A stretch of 37,790 nt of DNA, taken from Campylobacterota bacterium (lineage in GTDB: Bacteria > Campylobacterota > Campylobacteria > Campylobacterales > Arcobacteraceae). Positions 1 through 7,760 of this stretch are shown one piece after another (the first letter of the stretch is position 1; the number at the start of each line of letters is the position of its first letter). The DNA lies in contig QMKX01000014.1 in the NCBI GenBank assembly GCA_003643835.1, forward strand, positions 1-37,790, in the 5' to 3' direction. The notes beneath the pieces are model-generated. The model saw only the letters and a list, made by a program, of their open reading frames with translations. It was not told where the DNA came from and ran no database searches. Position numbers and translations under genes: made by a program.

Positions 1-406
1 GATGTCTCGTTCGTGCTCCTTGATACAGATGTAAAATCTGTGTCAATTCCTAACTCACGGTAGCAAGCGAGTTGCTACTATAGATGTCTCGTTCGTGCTT
101 TGCGAGAGACGAGGCAGGAGTGACGAGGGACGATATGGACTATTATATTCTTGGAACCGCGAACTTGTTCGGGCTAATCATTCAAACTATTACAAACAAA
201 AATATATTTTATTTATTGGTATCACGCTTCAAGCGGACAAACTATCATTGTGAGGCAAAGCCGAAACAATTCAGCTACAATGGTTCGCTTTAGATAAGAG
301 ATGTCTCACTCGTGCTATCGCTTGACAGGCAAAAGCCTGTCTATCGCTCCCTAACGAGTGGTAGCAAGCGAGTTGCTACTATAGATGTCTCGTTCGTGCC
401 TTGCTA
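1..406. repeat. Non-coding region with two nested-hairpin repeat units
   Basis: No credible gene is visible here. Two related units of about 82-84 bp lie at 1-82 and 300-383. Each begins with a 17-nt word, GATGTCTCGTTCGTGCT or a variant with two changes; carries a central hairpin of different sequence; continues through CCTAAC; and ends in a conserved 24-nt block containing the perfect inverted repeat GTAGCAA-gcgag-TTGCTAC. The opening word recurs after each unit at 83-99 and 384-400. The unit hairpins are 20-30/36-46 (11 bp, one wobble) and 324-330/335-341 (7 bp, perfect). Between the units are two shorter repeat words, 102-138 and 153-173, that recur near 10 kb. The second unit ends 7 bp from the stop codon of the convergent MFS gene. 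Function unknown. Confidence 0.75.
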
Positions 407-1645
407 TCAACTATTCTCTTGTTTGCTGTCGTCTATTTGTTTACTTGAATAATACAACGCCACCAAAAGCAAAACTATAGTCCATATATACAAAAATGTA
501 TAACTAGTGAAGTTTAGCACAACACCCCCAACGATAGAAAAAAACATACCCAACGACATAATATTTGTTTTCAAAGCCGTATATATAGGTCGTTTGTCTT
601 CAGGAGCTATGAGCAGTATCATATTGCCAGAGCTGATACGATTGCCATCCATACTCGCACCTATGACAAAAAATACCACAAAATACCACCACAAATCAAA
701 AGCAAACAAACTCAAAACTATAGCAAATATAGACATAGATATAGTGATATTTGATATAAGTTTGTTTAGACCCAAACCACTTAACTTCGCCCACAATATA
801 TTACTAATCATAGCTCCTGTCATCTGCGATGTGATAAGCAAACCAATAGTAGCACCATCAAGTTTAAAATTTTCACTAGCATCTATGATGACAAACGGCA
901 AAGCAAAAAGATATGAAAATGCCAGAGTATATGTGGCTATGTGTATCTTGAGTTGCTCGTCCTGGGCTAACATCTTGGCACTATTTTTCAAAAACAACCT
1001 AAAGCTCCGCTCTTTTGTCCGTAAGTTTGTCTTGATAGGTTCGTTCACGGTGGCTATAGCTATATATCCACATGCCATGACAAATGACGATGCCACAAAA
1101 AGCACTCCAAAACTAAAAGGAGCATCATAAGTATGTAAAATATATCCAGCTACGAGCCCACTACCAAGTGCTCCAAGTCCAGAGAAAAATTGTCTCATAG
1201 ACATAGTCTTGCCTCGAAACTTATGGCTAAATAGTTTAGCTAGTATCTCACGAAAATATATCGCACCAAACCCAGCAGAAAACGAAAATACAAAAAGCCC
1301 TATGCCTATAAACCACAAAGTCAAATTATGATTATCGTCCCCTATATATAGTATAGCTACACCTATAAAAAACCACGACAAAAACCTCGCCAGTAAAACT
1401 CGCCGAAAATACCTCAACATCTTAGGATATGTTTGTGCATGAAAAGCAGCATACATCTGTATGATGATAGCCCCACCTCGCAAAAGTGAAGAGAACAAAC
1501 CTATAAGTATAGGACCGCCACCAAAAAAATTAACCATAAGAGGCAGTATAGTATGTGGCTCTGCTATAGTTGTGCCAATAGATAGGAAAAATCCATGAGC
1601 TATGTTTTTGTAGTGGTCGCTTTTTTTGTCTGCTGGTTTTAGCAA
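407..1645 (-). CDS. MFS-type transporter, 12 predicted membrane helices
   Basis: A 412-residue polytopic inner-membrane protein, the usual size of a major facilitator superfamily permease. About a dozen hydrophobic segments are spread along the chain, with a basic cytoplasmic stretch between the halves around residues 200-225 (NEPIKTNLRTKERSF). The substrate cannot be read from sequence. It starts with TTG and overlaps the end of hisC by 7 nt, so it is probably translated from the same mRNA as the moaD-moaE-rho-hisC row. That linkage does not suggest a substrate. It ends just before the repeat region at 1-400. Family assignment is good; anything more specific would be a guess. Confidence 0.85.
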   Translation of the reverse strand: MLKPADKKSDHYKNIAHGFFLSIGTTIAEPHTILPLMVNFFGGGPILIGLFSSLLRGGAIIIQMYAAFHAQTYPKMLRYFRRVLLARFLSWFFIGVAILYIGDDNHNLTLWFIGIGLFVFSFSAGFGAIYFREILAKLFSHKFRGKTMSMRQFFSGLGALGSGLVAGYILHTYDAPFSFGVLFVASSFVMACGYIAIATVNEPIKTNLRTKERSFRLFLKNSAKMLAQDEQLKIHIATYTLAFSYLFALPFVIIDASENFKLDGATIGLLITSQMTGAMISNILWAKLSGLGLNKLISNITISMSIFAIVLSLFAFDLWWYFVVFFVIGASMDGNRISSGNMILLIAPEDKRPIYTALKTNIMSLGMFFSIVGGVVLNFTSYTFLYIWTIVLLLVALYYSSKQIDDSKQENS

Positions 1646-2727
1646 AGTTTATCCAAGACCTCGAGCACTGTGTCATTTTGCTTTTTTGTGCCTATGGTTA
1701 TACGAATAGCATTTAATCCATAACTAGTCATATCTCGCACTATCAAGCCCTTTTTTAGAAGTTTTTCACATAGCTCTTTTGAGTTAGTTTCCATATATAT
1801 AAATATGAAGTTAGTATAGCTATCGATATATTTTAGACCTTTTTTATCGGCAAACTCTTCATATCTTATCATTTGTTCGAAGTTTTTCTCCACAGTATCG
1901 TGGACAAATTTTTGGTCTTTGAGTGCTTCTATGGCACCTTGGAGCGACAAAGTTGTGATATTAAAAGGTGGGCGAAGTTTATGCAAAGTCGCTATTGTAT
2001 TCCGGTTTGATATACCATACCCTACTCGCAAACCTCCCAAACCATAGACCTTTGAAAATGTGCCTAAGCAAATAGTATTTGAGTATTTGGTGGTGATATC
2101 CTTGGGGTCTATCACTTTTGATGGGTCTTTGTATCTCGCATACTCCTGATATGCTCCATCTATAACAACAAGTGTATTTTTGTCTATACTATCTAAAAAG
2201 GCATATACCTCATCTGTATTGAGGCACTCTCCTAAAGGATTGTTTGGCAAACACAAAAAGATGATATTGGGTTTGTGTTTTTTATAAATATCTTTAAAGT
2301 CGTCTATATTGTGTTCGTGGCTTTGTGTTTTGAGGATAGTTGCACCTGATAGACGCCCATATATCTCATACATAGCAAATGTAGTTTTAGCCATAAGTAT
2401 TTTGCTGTTTGTATCACAAATGCTATTTATCACAAACTCAATTATCTGGTCGCTTCCTGCTCCTATGATGATATTTTCACTTAACATATCAAAGTGTGAG
2501 GCTAAAGCACTTTTGAGCTCATAGGCACTATCATCTGGATACATAGATACTTTGTCTATGCTTCTATTTAAACTTTTGATAACAGCGGGGCTAGTGCCGT
2601 ATGGATTTTCGTTTGATGCTAATTTGATTATGTCGCCTGGTTTTATACCATACTCTCGCACCAGTAACTCCATAGGTTTGCCTGCTTCATATGTCTTGAT
2701 ACCGTTTAACAAACTTTTAAACTTCAT
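1639..2727 (-). CDS. hisC: Histidinol-phosphate aminotransferase
   Basis: PLP-dependent class I/II aminotransferase that converts imidazole-acetol phosphate and glutamate to histidinol phosphate in histidine synthesis; it acts as a cytosolic dimer. At 362 residues it has normal HisC length. Visible motifs are SNENPYG (38-44), the YPDD segment (63-66), LPNNPLGE (160-167), the PLP-binding aspartate in VVIDGAYQEY (D190) and the Schiff-base lysine in GTFSKVYGLGGLRVGYG (K226). It starts with ATG 2 nt after the rho stop codon, so it is cotranscribed and probably coupled to rho. Another histidine gene, hisA, is nearby at 8600-9304 but is not in the same operon. Confidence 0.95.
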   Translation of the reverse strand: MKFKSLLNGIKTYEAGKPMELLVREYGIKPGDIIKLASNENPYGTSPAVIKSLNRSIDKVSMYPDDSAYELKSALASHFDMLSENIIIGAGSDQIIEFVINSICDTNSKILMAKTTFAMYEIYGRLSGATILKTQSHEHNIDDFKDIYKKHKPNIIFLCLPNNPLGECLNTDEVYAFLDSIDKNTLVVIDGAYQEYARYKDPSKVIDPKDITTKYSNTICLGTFSKVYGLGGLRVGYGISNRNTIATLHKLRPPFNITTLSLQGAIEALKDQKFVHDTVEKNFEQMIRYEEFADKKGLKYIDSYTNFIFIYMETNSKELCEKLLKKGLIVRDMTSYGLNAIRITIGTKKQNDTVLEVLDKLC

Positions 2728-2729
2728 AC

Positions 2730-4031
2730 CTATTCATTCATAGAGCGAAAAAACTCTTCATTTGTTTCGGTTTTTCGCATCTTTTGATACAAAAATTTCA
2801 GCGATTCTACCTCGTCCATCTTGGCAACTGCATTTCTAAGTATCCAAATTTTTTGTAGCTTTTCTGGAGTTAATAACAGTTCCTCTTTTCTTGTGCCACT
2901 TTTAGTGATATTTACAGCAGGATAAACTCGCAAGTTTGAAGCCGTTCTACTTAAAACCACTTCGCTGTTGCCGGTGCCTTTGAACTCTTCAAATATCACA
3001 TCGTCCATCTTTGAGCCAGTTTCTACTAAAGCAGTGGCTATGATAGTCAAGCTTCCTCCGTGCTCTATGTTTCTCGCTGCTCCAAAAAATCGTTTTGGTT
3101 TGTGTAGGGCATTTGCATCAACTCCACCACTTAGGACCTTGCCAGATGATGGCGTGACCGTATTGTATGCTCTGGCTAATCGTGTGATAGAATCCAGCAG
3201 TATGACTACATCTTTGCCCATCTCTACTTTTCGTTTGGCTTTTTCGAGCACCATATTTGCTACTCTTGTGTGATTTTGTGCTGGTAGGTCAAATGTAGAG
3301 TTAAACACCTCGCCTTTAACAGAGCGTTGCATATCGGTTACCTCTTCTGGTCTTTCGTCTATGAGCAGAACTATAAGCTCCACATCATCGTGGTTTGCTG
3401 TGATACCGTGTGCCAGCTCTTTCATAAGCTCCGTTTTGCCTGTCTTTGGCGACGCTACTATAAGCCCTCTTTGACCTTTGCCCATAGGAGCAAATATATC
3501 CAACACTCGTCCCGTTAGTCTATCTTGCCTGTATTCAAATGTAAATGGATCCAAAGAGTAAAGAGGAGTTAAGTTCTCAAAAAGTGGTCTTTTGTTTGAT
3601 TGGTTTGGTGGAAGATAGTTTATAGCTTCTATTTTGAGCAAAGCGTTGTATTTTTCTTTGTCGTTGTTAGGAGCTCGCACTTGTCCGCTGACTATATCAC
3701 CAGTTCGTAGGGCAAATCGTTTTATCTGTGTAACACTTACATACGAGTCATTACTGCTGTCTTGAAAGTTGCCATCGAGTGTTCGCAAAAACCCAAACCC
3801 GCCTTGTAATATCTCCAATATACCAGTAAAAAGTATGAAGCCACCTTCGCTTGTTTGTGATTTAAGTATCTCAAATATCAAGTCTTGTCTTTTTAGCTCT
3901 TGGGGGTTTTCTATATCTTTTTCATTGCCTATTTTTATAAGCTCATCTATATCCAAAGCTCTAAGTTGCTCTATATCCAAACCAGATACTGGAGTGTGTT
4001 TTCGTTTGTTGTTTTGATTTTTCTCTGCCAT
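2730..4031 (-). CDS. rho: Transcription termination factor Rho
   Basis: Hexameric RNA-dependent ATPase/helicase that ends transcription at Rho-dependent sites. At 433 residues, the N-terminal helical domain (about 17-60) is followed by the cold-shock-like RNA-binding domain with GFGFLR (78-83), then the ATPase core: Walker A ASPKTGKT (193-200), LIDERPEEV, Walker [16 protein letters not shown], the Q-loop/R-loop region with [21 protein letters not shown], and the C-terminal EEFKGTGN stretch. The Walker A loop has Ser where many Rho proteins have the first Pro of PPK. The ATG is preceded by AAAGGA. The upstream 65-nt gap holds a -10-like TAAAAT and a small hairpin in the leader. Confidence 0.97.
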   Translation of the reverse strand: MAEKNQNNKRKHTPVSGLDIEQLRALDIDELIKIGNEKDIENPQELKRQDLIFEILKSQTSEGGFILFTGILEILQGGFGFLRTLDGNFQDSSNDSYVSVTQIKRFALRTGDIVSGQVRAPNNDKEKYNALLKIEAINYLPPNQSNKRPLFENLTPLYSLDPFTFEYRQDRLTGRVLDIFAPMGKGQRGLIVASPKTGKTELMKELAHGITANHDDVELIVLLIDERPEEVTDMQRSVKGEVFNSTFDLPAQNHTRVANMVLEKAKRKVEMGKDVVILLDSITRLARAYNTVTPSSGKVLSGGVDANALHKPKRFFGAARNIEHGGSLTIIATALVETGSKMDDVIFEEFKGTGNSEVVLSRTASNLRVYPAVNITKSGTRKEELLLTPEKLQKIWILRNAVAKMDEVESLKFLYQKMRKTETNEEFFRSMNE

Positions 4032-4096
4032 TTATTTCCTTTGATGGACGATACAAAATAGTATCGCTGTTTAAAAAGTATGCTATTTTATCAAAT
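4032..4096 (-). promoter_or_regulatory. Possible rho promoter and leader hairpin
   Basis: The gap between moaE and rho contains, on the minus strand, a -10-like TAAAAT (4085-4090) and downstream of it a 6-bp inverted repeat CGATAC-aaaata-GTATCG (4049-4066) just upstream of the rho ribosome binding site. rho genes are often autoregulated by attenuation in their leader, so a role for the hairpin is conceivable. This rests on sequence inspection only. Confidence 0.35.
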
Positions 4097-4531
4097 TTAA
4101 CTTAAGATACCGCTATGCTTTAGATTTTTGCCTCTTTTTTCTATCCATATATGATTTTTATCTACTATGTCGTATTTCCATATAGGAGCAGAAGCTTTGA
4201 AATCTTCTACAAATTCATCAATCAATCGCAAAGCAACTTTTCTCTGTGGGCTACAAACACATGCTACAAAACTGCTTTCGTGGAGTGGCACATCTCCTAA
4301 ACTATGCGCCATAAGTATGACGGCATTTTGCTCTTTGGCTTTTGCTTGCCATGTGTCAAACCAGTTTTTAAGTATAGGTTCATATATATCAAAACTCAAA
4401 CCCCCAATACCGCACTCATCTCGCACAACTCCTACAAATGTGACGATAGCACCATAGTTTTGATTTTTAAACTTATCAAACCAACCATTTGTGATAGTTT
4501 TGACATCTAAAGCGCCTTTGTGTATAGACAA
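4097..4531 (-). CDS. moaE: Molybdopterin synthase catalytic subunit MoaE
   Basis: Large subunit of molybdopterin synthase, which inserts dithiolene sulfur, carried by MoaD, into precursor Z during molybdenum cofactor synthesis. Family hallmarks are GAIVTFVGVVRDE near the N terminus, the MAHSLGDVPLHESSF region, the CSPQRKVAL helix and the PIWKYDI...WIEK segment with the conserved lysines. I chose the TTG at 4531, giving 144 residues, because homologues begin at about (M)LxIxxGALDV. This leaves 10 nt after the moaD stop. An in-frame ATG at 4585 exists, but its extra 18 residues would be read inside moaD. A GTG between the two is also possible. Confidence 0.88.
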   Translation of the reverse strand: MSIHKGALDVKTITNGWFDKFKNQNYGAIVTFVGVVRDECGIGGLSFDIYEPILKNWFDTWQAKAKEQNAVILMAHSLGDVPLHESSFVACVCSPQRKVALRLIDEFVEDFKASAPIWKYDIVDKNHIWIEKRGKNLKHSGILS

Positions 4532-4541
4532 ATAGCTCAAG

Positions 4542-4763
4542 CTATCCACCACAAACAGGAGGCAACAAACACACCACATCGCCATCTTTTAAGGCACTGT
4601 TTGGGTTTTTTGTTATTTTGTCATTTATCGCTATACTTGAGTTTTCAAGCCATATTTGCATACTTTTATCTTGTTTCAATATATCTTTTAGCTCATTTAA
4701 ATTTGATATATTCAAACTCATTTTTGGTTTGTTTATAGGACCTAAAAATTCAACTTGTATCAT
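4542..4763 (-). CDS. moaD: Molybdopterin synthase sulfur carrier subunit MoaD
   Basis: Small ubiquitin-like protein whose C-terminal glycine is thiocarboxylated and donates sulfur to precursor Z inside the MoaE2-MoaD2 complex. It has 73 residues, ends in PPVCGG with the required Gly-Gly, and begins MIQVEFLGPI, the beta-grasp first strand. The ATG at 4763 has AAAGGA upstream; an in-frame ATG at 4811 would add 16 residues that do not fit the family. It is the first gene of the moaD-moaE-rho row and lies divergently from tyrA, 68 bp away. moaA is in this window at 34.2-35.1 kb, not clustered with moaDE. Confidence 0.92.
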   Translation of the reverse strand: MIQVEFLGPINKPKMSLNISNLNELKDILKQDKSMQIWLENSSIAINDKITKNPNSALKDGDVVCLLPPVCGG

Positions 4764-4776
4764 ATTTGCATTTTCC

Positions 4777-4831
4777 TTTGTGATTTTTAAAATTTTTGAG
4801 TATAATAACAAAAAAAACTTAAGGCAAAAAG
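4777..4831 (+). promoter_or_regulatory. tyrA promoter
   Basis: A perfect -10 hexamer TATAAT (4801-4806) lies 17 bp downstream of a -35-like TTGTGA (4778-4783). Transcription would start near 4813, giving a leader of about 20 nt with the ribosome binding site AAGG at 4820-4823 ahead of the ATG at 4832. No transcript data; read from consensus only. Confidence 0.6.
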
Positions 4832-5662
4832 ATGGATGTAGGTATAGTTGGTTTGGGGCTTATGGGTGGCTCGCTTGGCAAAATTCTCAAAAAATACAAA
4901 ATAGCTTCAACTGTTTATGGATATGACCACAACAAAAAGCACATAAAGAAGGCTGAGGAGTTGAAACTGGTTGATGAGATATGCGATATAGAAAAACTGA
5001 AAACTCTTGATATGATAGTGCTGTGTGTTCCAGTTCAAAGCATAATCAACTTCACAAAGAAACTACACAACATAAACAAAACAACTACAATTGTGGATTT
5101 TGGAAGCACCAAAGAACAAATAATAAAAAACATACCGACAAAAATAAGAGAAAACTTCGTAGCAGTTCACCCTATGGTTGGCACAGAGAAGTTTGGTCCC
5201 ACTGCTGCTATAGATAACTTTTATGAACAAGGCATAGTAGTGTTTTGCGATACAAACGATAGTGGCGATATACACATAAAAAAAACTAAAGATATGTTTG
5301 AGGCTATGCTTATGAATATAGTCTATATGAGCTCAAGCGAGCACGATATACATGCATGCTATATGAGTCACTTGCCTCATGCTATATCGTTTGGACTGGC
5401 AAATACAGTTATGGACCACGAAAATCCCAAAGATATCATAGCTTTAGCTGGTGGTGGGTTTAGAAGTATGAGCCGTATCGCTAAAAGTTCGCCTGCGATG
5501 TGGGCAGAGATATTTAGACAAAATAAAATAAATTTATTGAACTCGTTTGATGTATTTGACAAAAATATGCAAAAACTCAAAACTATGATAGAGTGTGATG
5601 ACTACGAGCAGATACAACAATGGATGACAAAAGCAAATGGGCTAAACCCTCTCATAAAATAG
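4832..5662 (+). CDS. tyrA: Prephenate dehydrogenase
   Basis: NAD-dependent oxidative decarboxylation of prephenate to 4-hydroxyphenylpyruvate in tyrosine synthesis. At 276 residues this is a monofunctional TyrA without chorismate mutase or ACT domain. The N-terminal Rossmann fold has GLGLMGGS (7-14) and the acidic end of strand 2 (GYDHN). The catalytic region includes AVHPMVGTEKFGP (112-124), and SHLPHAISFGLA is the helix lining the active site. It is a single-gene unit between the divergent moaD and the accessory block; its 3' side has no clear terminator. Confidence 0.95.
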   Translation: MDVGIVGLGLMGGSLGKILKKYKIASTVYGYDHNKKHIKKAEELKLVDEICDIEKLKTLDMIVLCVPVQSIINFTKKLHNINKTTTIVDFGSTKEQIIKNIPTKIRENFVAVHPMVGTEKFGPTAAIDNFYEQGIVVFCDTNDSGDIHIKKTKDMFEAMLMNIVYMSSSEHDIHACYMSHLPHAISFGLANTVMDHENPKDIIALAGGGFRSMSRIAKSSPAMWAEIFRQNKINLLNSFDVFDKNMQKLKTMIECDDYEQIQQWMTKANGLNPLIK

Positions 5663-5854
5663 CGAAAAACCGCTGCATAACACCAGAGTGTGTCAGCAAG
5701 ACTTTCAGACTACACTAAACTTGAAAAATGTTTAGAGATACTTTAAGATGTATATGCTACGATATATAAAATTTATCAAAAGTAGCTATAGAGGTTTTAA
5801 GAGGCTACATCGAGAGCGACACGGCATTAGATAGATTGGATATAGGAGAAAATT
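5663..5854 (+). other. Intergenic DNA, possible gene remnant
   Basis: No intact gene. Just after tyrA is a weak stem AGCG-aaaaac-CGCT without a T run. From about 5765 an open stretch of roughly 33 codons without a start reads NLSKVAIEVLRGYIES and onward to a stop inside the next gene. Its codon choice (GTA GCT ATA GAG) resembles the core genes, so it may be the tail of a lost gene. The strong ribosome binding site AGGAG at 5844-5848 belongs to the next gene. Confidence 0.3.
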
Positions 5855-6330
5855 ATGGACAACAAAATTGAATTAGAATTTATCCTAAAGAAAAAAGACT
5901 TAATTAAAATAGCTTTTTTAGAGGCATCTTACCATTATCTTTGGCGGTAATTATTTTTACAATCGGGCACTATGTATTGACAGACTATAAAAGTATTTTT
6001 ATATCTGCAGTTTTCTTTGTTTTGTTTGCGATATTGATTTTCTTGTATAATTATCTGTATTTTTTATTTTTTTATACCAAAAATAAGATGGTTTTTTATC
6101 CACATAAACTAATAATAAACGATAAATATTTTTGTAGCGAGAGAAATGAAAATTATAGCAAATTTAGCATAAATCAGATAACAAACTGCAAAAAAATCTG
6201 TAAGCATTATGTCTGCTATACGACAACTATCACAGCCATTTTCATCCCATTTTCAGCATTTGAAACCCCAGAACAGATAGAACAATTTGAAAATATCTTA
6301 AAACAAAACAAAGTCAAGGGCATAAAATGA
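5855..6330 (+). CDS. YcxB-like membrane protein, apparently frameshifted
   Basis: The ATG at 5855 follows AGGAG by 6 nt and opens a frame reading MDNKIELEFILKKKDLIK, but it stops after 35 codons. The downstream frame, with a weak TTG at 5941, has two hydrophobic segments and a C-terminal part (ITAIFIPFSAFETPEQIEQF, about the last 35 residues) that resembles the YcxB-like domain. Joining the two frames at the run of six Ts (5914-5919) gives a continuous protein of about 158 residues, IAFFRGILPLSLAVII across the junction. The gene is therefore either broken by loss of one T or read by slippage. It overlaps the next gene by 4 nt (ATGA). YcxB-like domains have no well-defined biochemical role. 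Family assignment is tentative. Confidence 0.6.
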
Positions 6331-7307
6331 AAAAAATTATATATATCATGCTATTTGGTTATTTGCTGATTTTTGCAAATAGTAATCTTTTTGCTTGTGC
6401 ATGTAGCCACCCAAAAATATTAAAAGAATTAAAAAATAATTATCAATATGCTTTTGTAGGTGATGTGCTTGATGTAAAACGGATAGAATGGAAGGGGACA
6501 ATAGAGGAGGTTGTAACATTTAAAATAATGAAGCAGTTCATCAACACACCAAAACACAAAAAAATAAAAGAAAAAATTATAAAAGTGTCATTTCCATATG
6601 GTAGCAGTTCTTGTCATCTTATAAAACCCAATTTTAAAATGAACGAGAGGTGGACTTTGACGGTTAGTAAAAATAAAAGTAGAGAGATTTACGATCATAA
6701 TTTTTGTAATTTAAAAACAAAACACGAAAAAAACAAAGACAAAGAACAAATTTCAAAAGTCATCAAAAGTTTTTATATGGATTGGTATTTGCTTAATCAT
6801 AAAGAGTTAAACAAAACAAGTTTTTGTATTTGTCATATAGACAAAACAATTTATCGTGTTGATTTTGTGGCAGTTAAAAAGTATATCAAGTTTTTAAAGT
6901 CAAGCGGCTTTTTCACTCAAATATTTTTAGATGGAATATATAAGACTTACCAAGATGCAGATAAAATAATGCTTGACAGAAAAGAGATGATGGATAGTGC
7001 AACAGGTAGAGTAGATAAACCACATATTGCAGGTATGAAAGATTATTTACTTTTCGGCATGGATGATATGCTGTCTGATTGCGGTTTGTCAAAAAAAGCT
7101 TTTGGCAAAATGAGATTTGAAAATCTTGTTATCAATAAAAATACCGCAAGTATCAAAATAACATTTGTGGCTATTTGCGAGGGAGAGAGTTGGCAAGGAT
7201 ATGAGAACAAAGACAAATATCAAGATTTTTATAAACAAGAGTTTGAGTTAAAAAGAATCAACAACAGATGGCTGATTGATAAAATAAAGAATTTTGAAGC
7301 ACTTTAA
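6327..7307 (+). CDS. Secreted protein with TIMP/NTR-like N-terminal domain
   Basis: The 326-residue protein starts with a clear signal peptide (about 1-23, core IIYIMLFGYLLIFA). Cleavage after ...NLFA would leave Cys24-Ala-Cys26 at the mature N terminus, followed by SHPK and YAFVGDVLDVK, the arrangement seen in tissue-inhibitor-of-metalloprotease (NTR) domains, which begin Cys-x-Cys. LFAC is also a poor lipobox. Further cysteines (SSCH, FC, FCICH, DC, ICEG) suggest disulfides. The second half (from about 150, FYMDWYLLN onward, with SGFFTQIFLDGIY) loosely resembles DUF3828-type periplasmic domains; I am not sure of this. The start overlaps the preceding gene by ATGA. The gene is more AT-rich than the core genes, suggesting transfer. 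The molecular target is unknown. Confidence 0.6.
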   Translation: MKKIIYIMLFGYLLIFANSNLFACACSHPKILKELKNNYQYAFVGDVLDVKRIEWKGTIEEVVTFKIMKQFINTPKHKKIKEKIIKVSFPYGSSSCHLIKPNFKMNERWTLTVSKNKSREIYDHNFCNLKTKHEKNKDKEQISKVIKSFYMDWYLLNHKELNKTSFCICHIDKTIYRVDFVAVKKYIKFLKSSGFFTQIFLDGIYKTYQDADKIMLDRKEMMDSATGRVDKPHIAGMKDYLLFGMDDMLSDCGLSKKAFGKMRFENLVINKNTASIKITFVAICEGESWQGYENKDKYQDFYKQEFELKRINNRWLIDKIKNFEAL

Positions 7308-7328
7308 AATATTTTATAGGAGAATATA

Positions 7329-7760
7329 ATGAAAAACAATACATTTAATGATGGAAAAATAAAAGTGAAAAATATATTTACCGTATTCTTGTTGCTGTTT
7401 GTAGTGATATTTATTATGCATTCTTGTAATAATTATCTAACTTCTCATCTAAAAATTATAACTACCGACAACGGTATAGAGGTGCAGACTGTGTATCTTG
7501 GAGAGTATCATGCGAGGATAAAAAAATTAGATTTCATACAAGATGGAAAAATCAAATATTATTTTAGACAAAATAGCGATGATCCTGTTTTTCATTCATT
7601 TAAAATAGATAAATCAAATAAATTTCATGGTGATATTTACTATAAAAAAAATTTCATAACTAATTTAAATGAAAATATTATTTTAGATAGTGGCAAATAT
7701 AAAATTGAGGTGTATTTTATAGATAGTAGGATAGAATCTGGAAATATTGAGTTACAATAA
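7329..7760 (+). CDS. Membrane-anchored protein of unknown function
   Basis: The family is not recognised. Its 143 residues have one hydrophobic segment (about 16-31, IFTVFLLLFVVIFIMH) directly followed by Ser-Cys, so it is either an N-terminally anchored protein or an atypical lipoprotein. The remainder is polar, beta-rich and presumably periplasmic, with several GKIKYY / SGKYKIEVYF strand-like stretches. A good ribosome binding site (AGGAG, 7318-7322) precedes the ATG by 6 nt, and the gene follows the TIMP-like gene by 21 nt, so the two are probably cotranscribed. A weak stem with a T run follows the stop codon. Confidence 0.6.
   Translation: MKNNTFNDGKIKVKNIFTVFLLLFVVIFIMHSCNNYLTSHLKIITTDNGIEVQTVYLGEYHARIKKLDFIQDGKIKYYFRQNSDDPVFHSFKIDKSNKFHGDIYYKKNFITNLNENIILDSGKYKIEVYFIDSRIESGNIELQ

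Noticed and set aside
84-293. Open frame of 69 codons in the repeat region
   Set aside because: It runs through two repeat words, has no ribosome binding site and no protein-like composition.
1-400. CRISPR array
   Set aside because: Only two units, 300 bp apart, with internal hairpins and no regular spacers; no cas genes nearby.
507-1130. Long open frame antisense to the MFS gene (207 codons)
   Set aside because: It lies opposite a clear membrane-protein gene; the antisense frame is open only because of the codon bias of the real gene.
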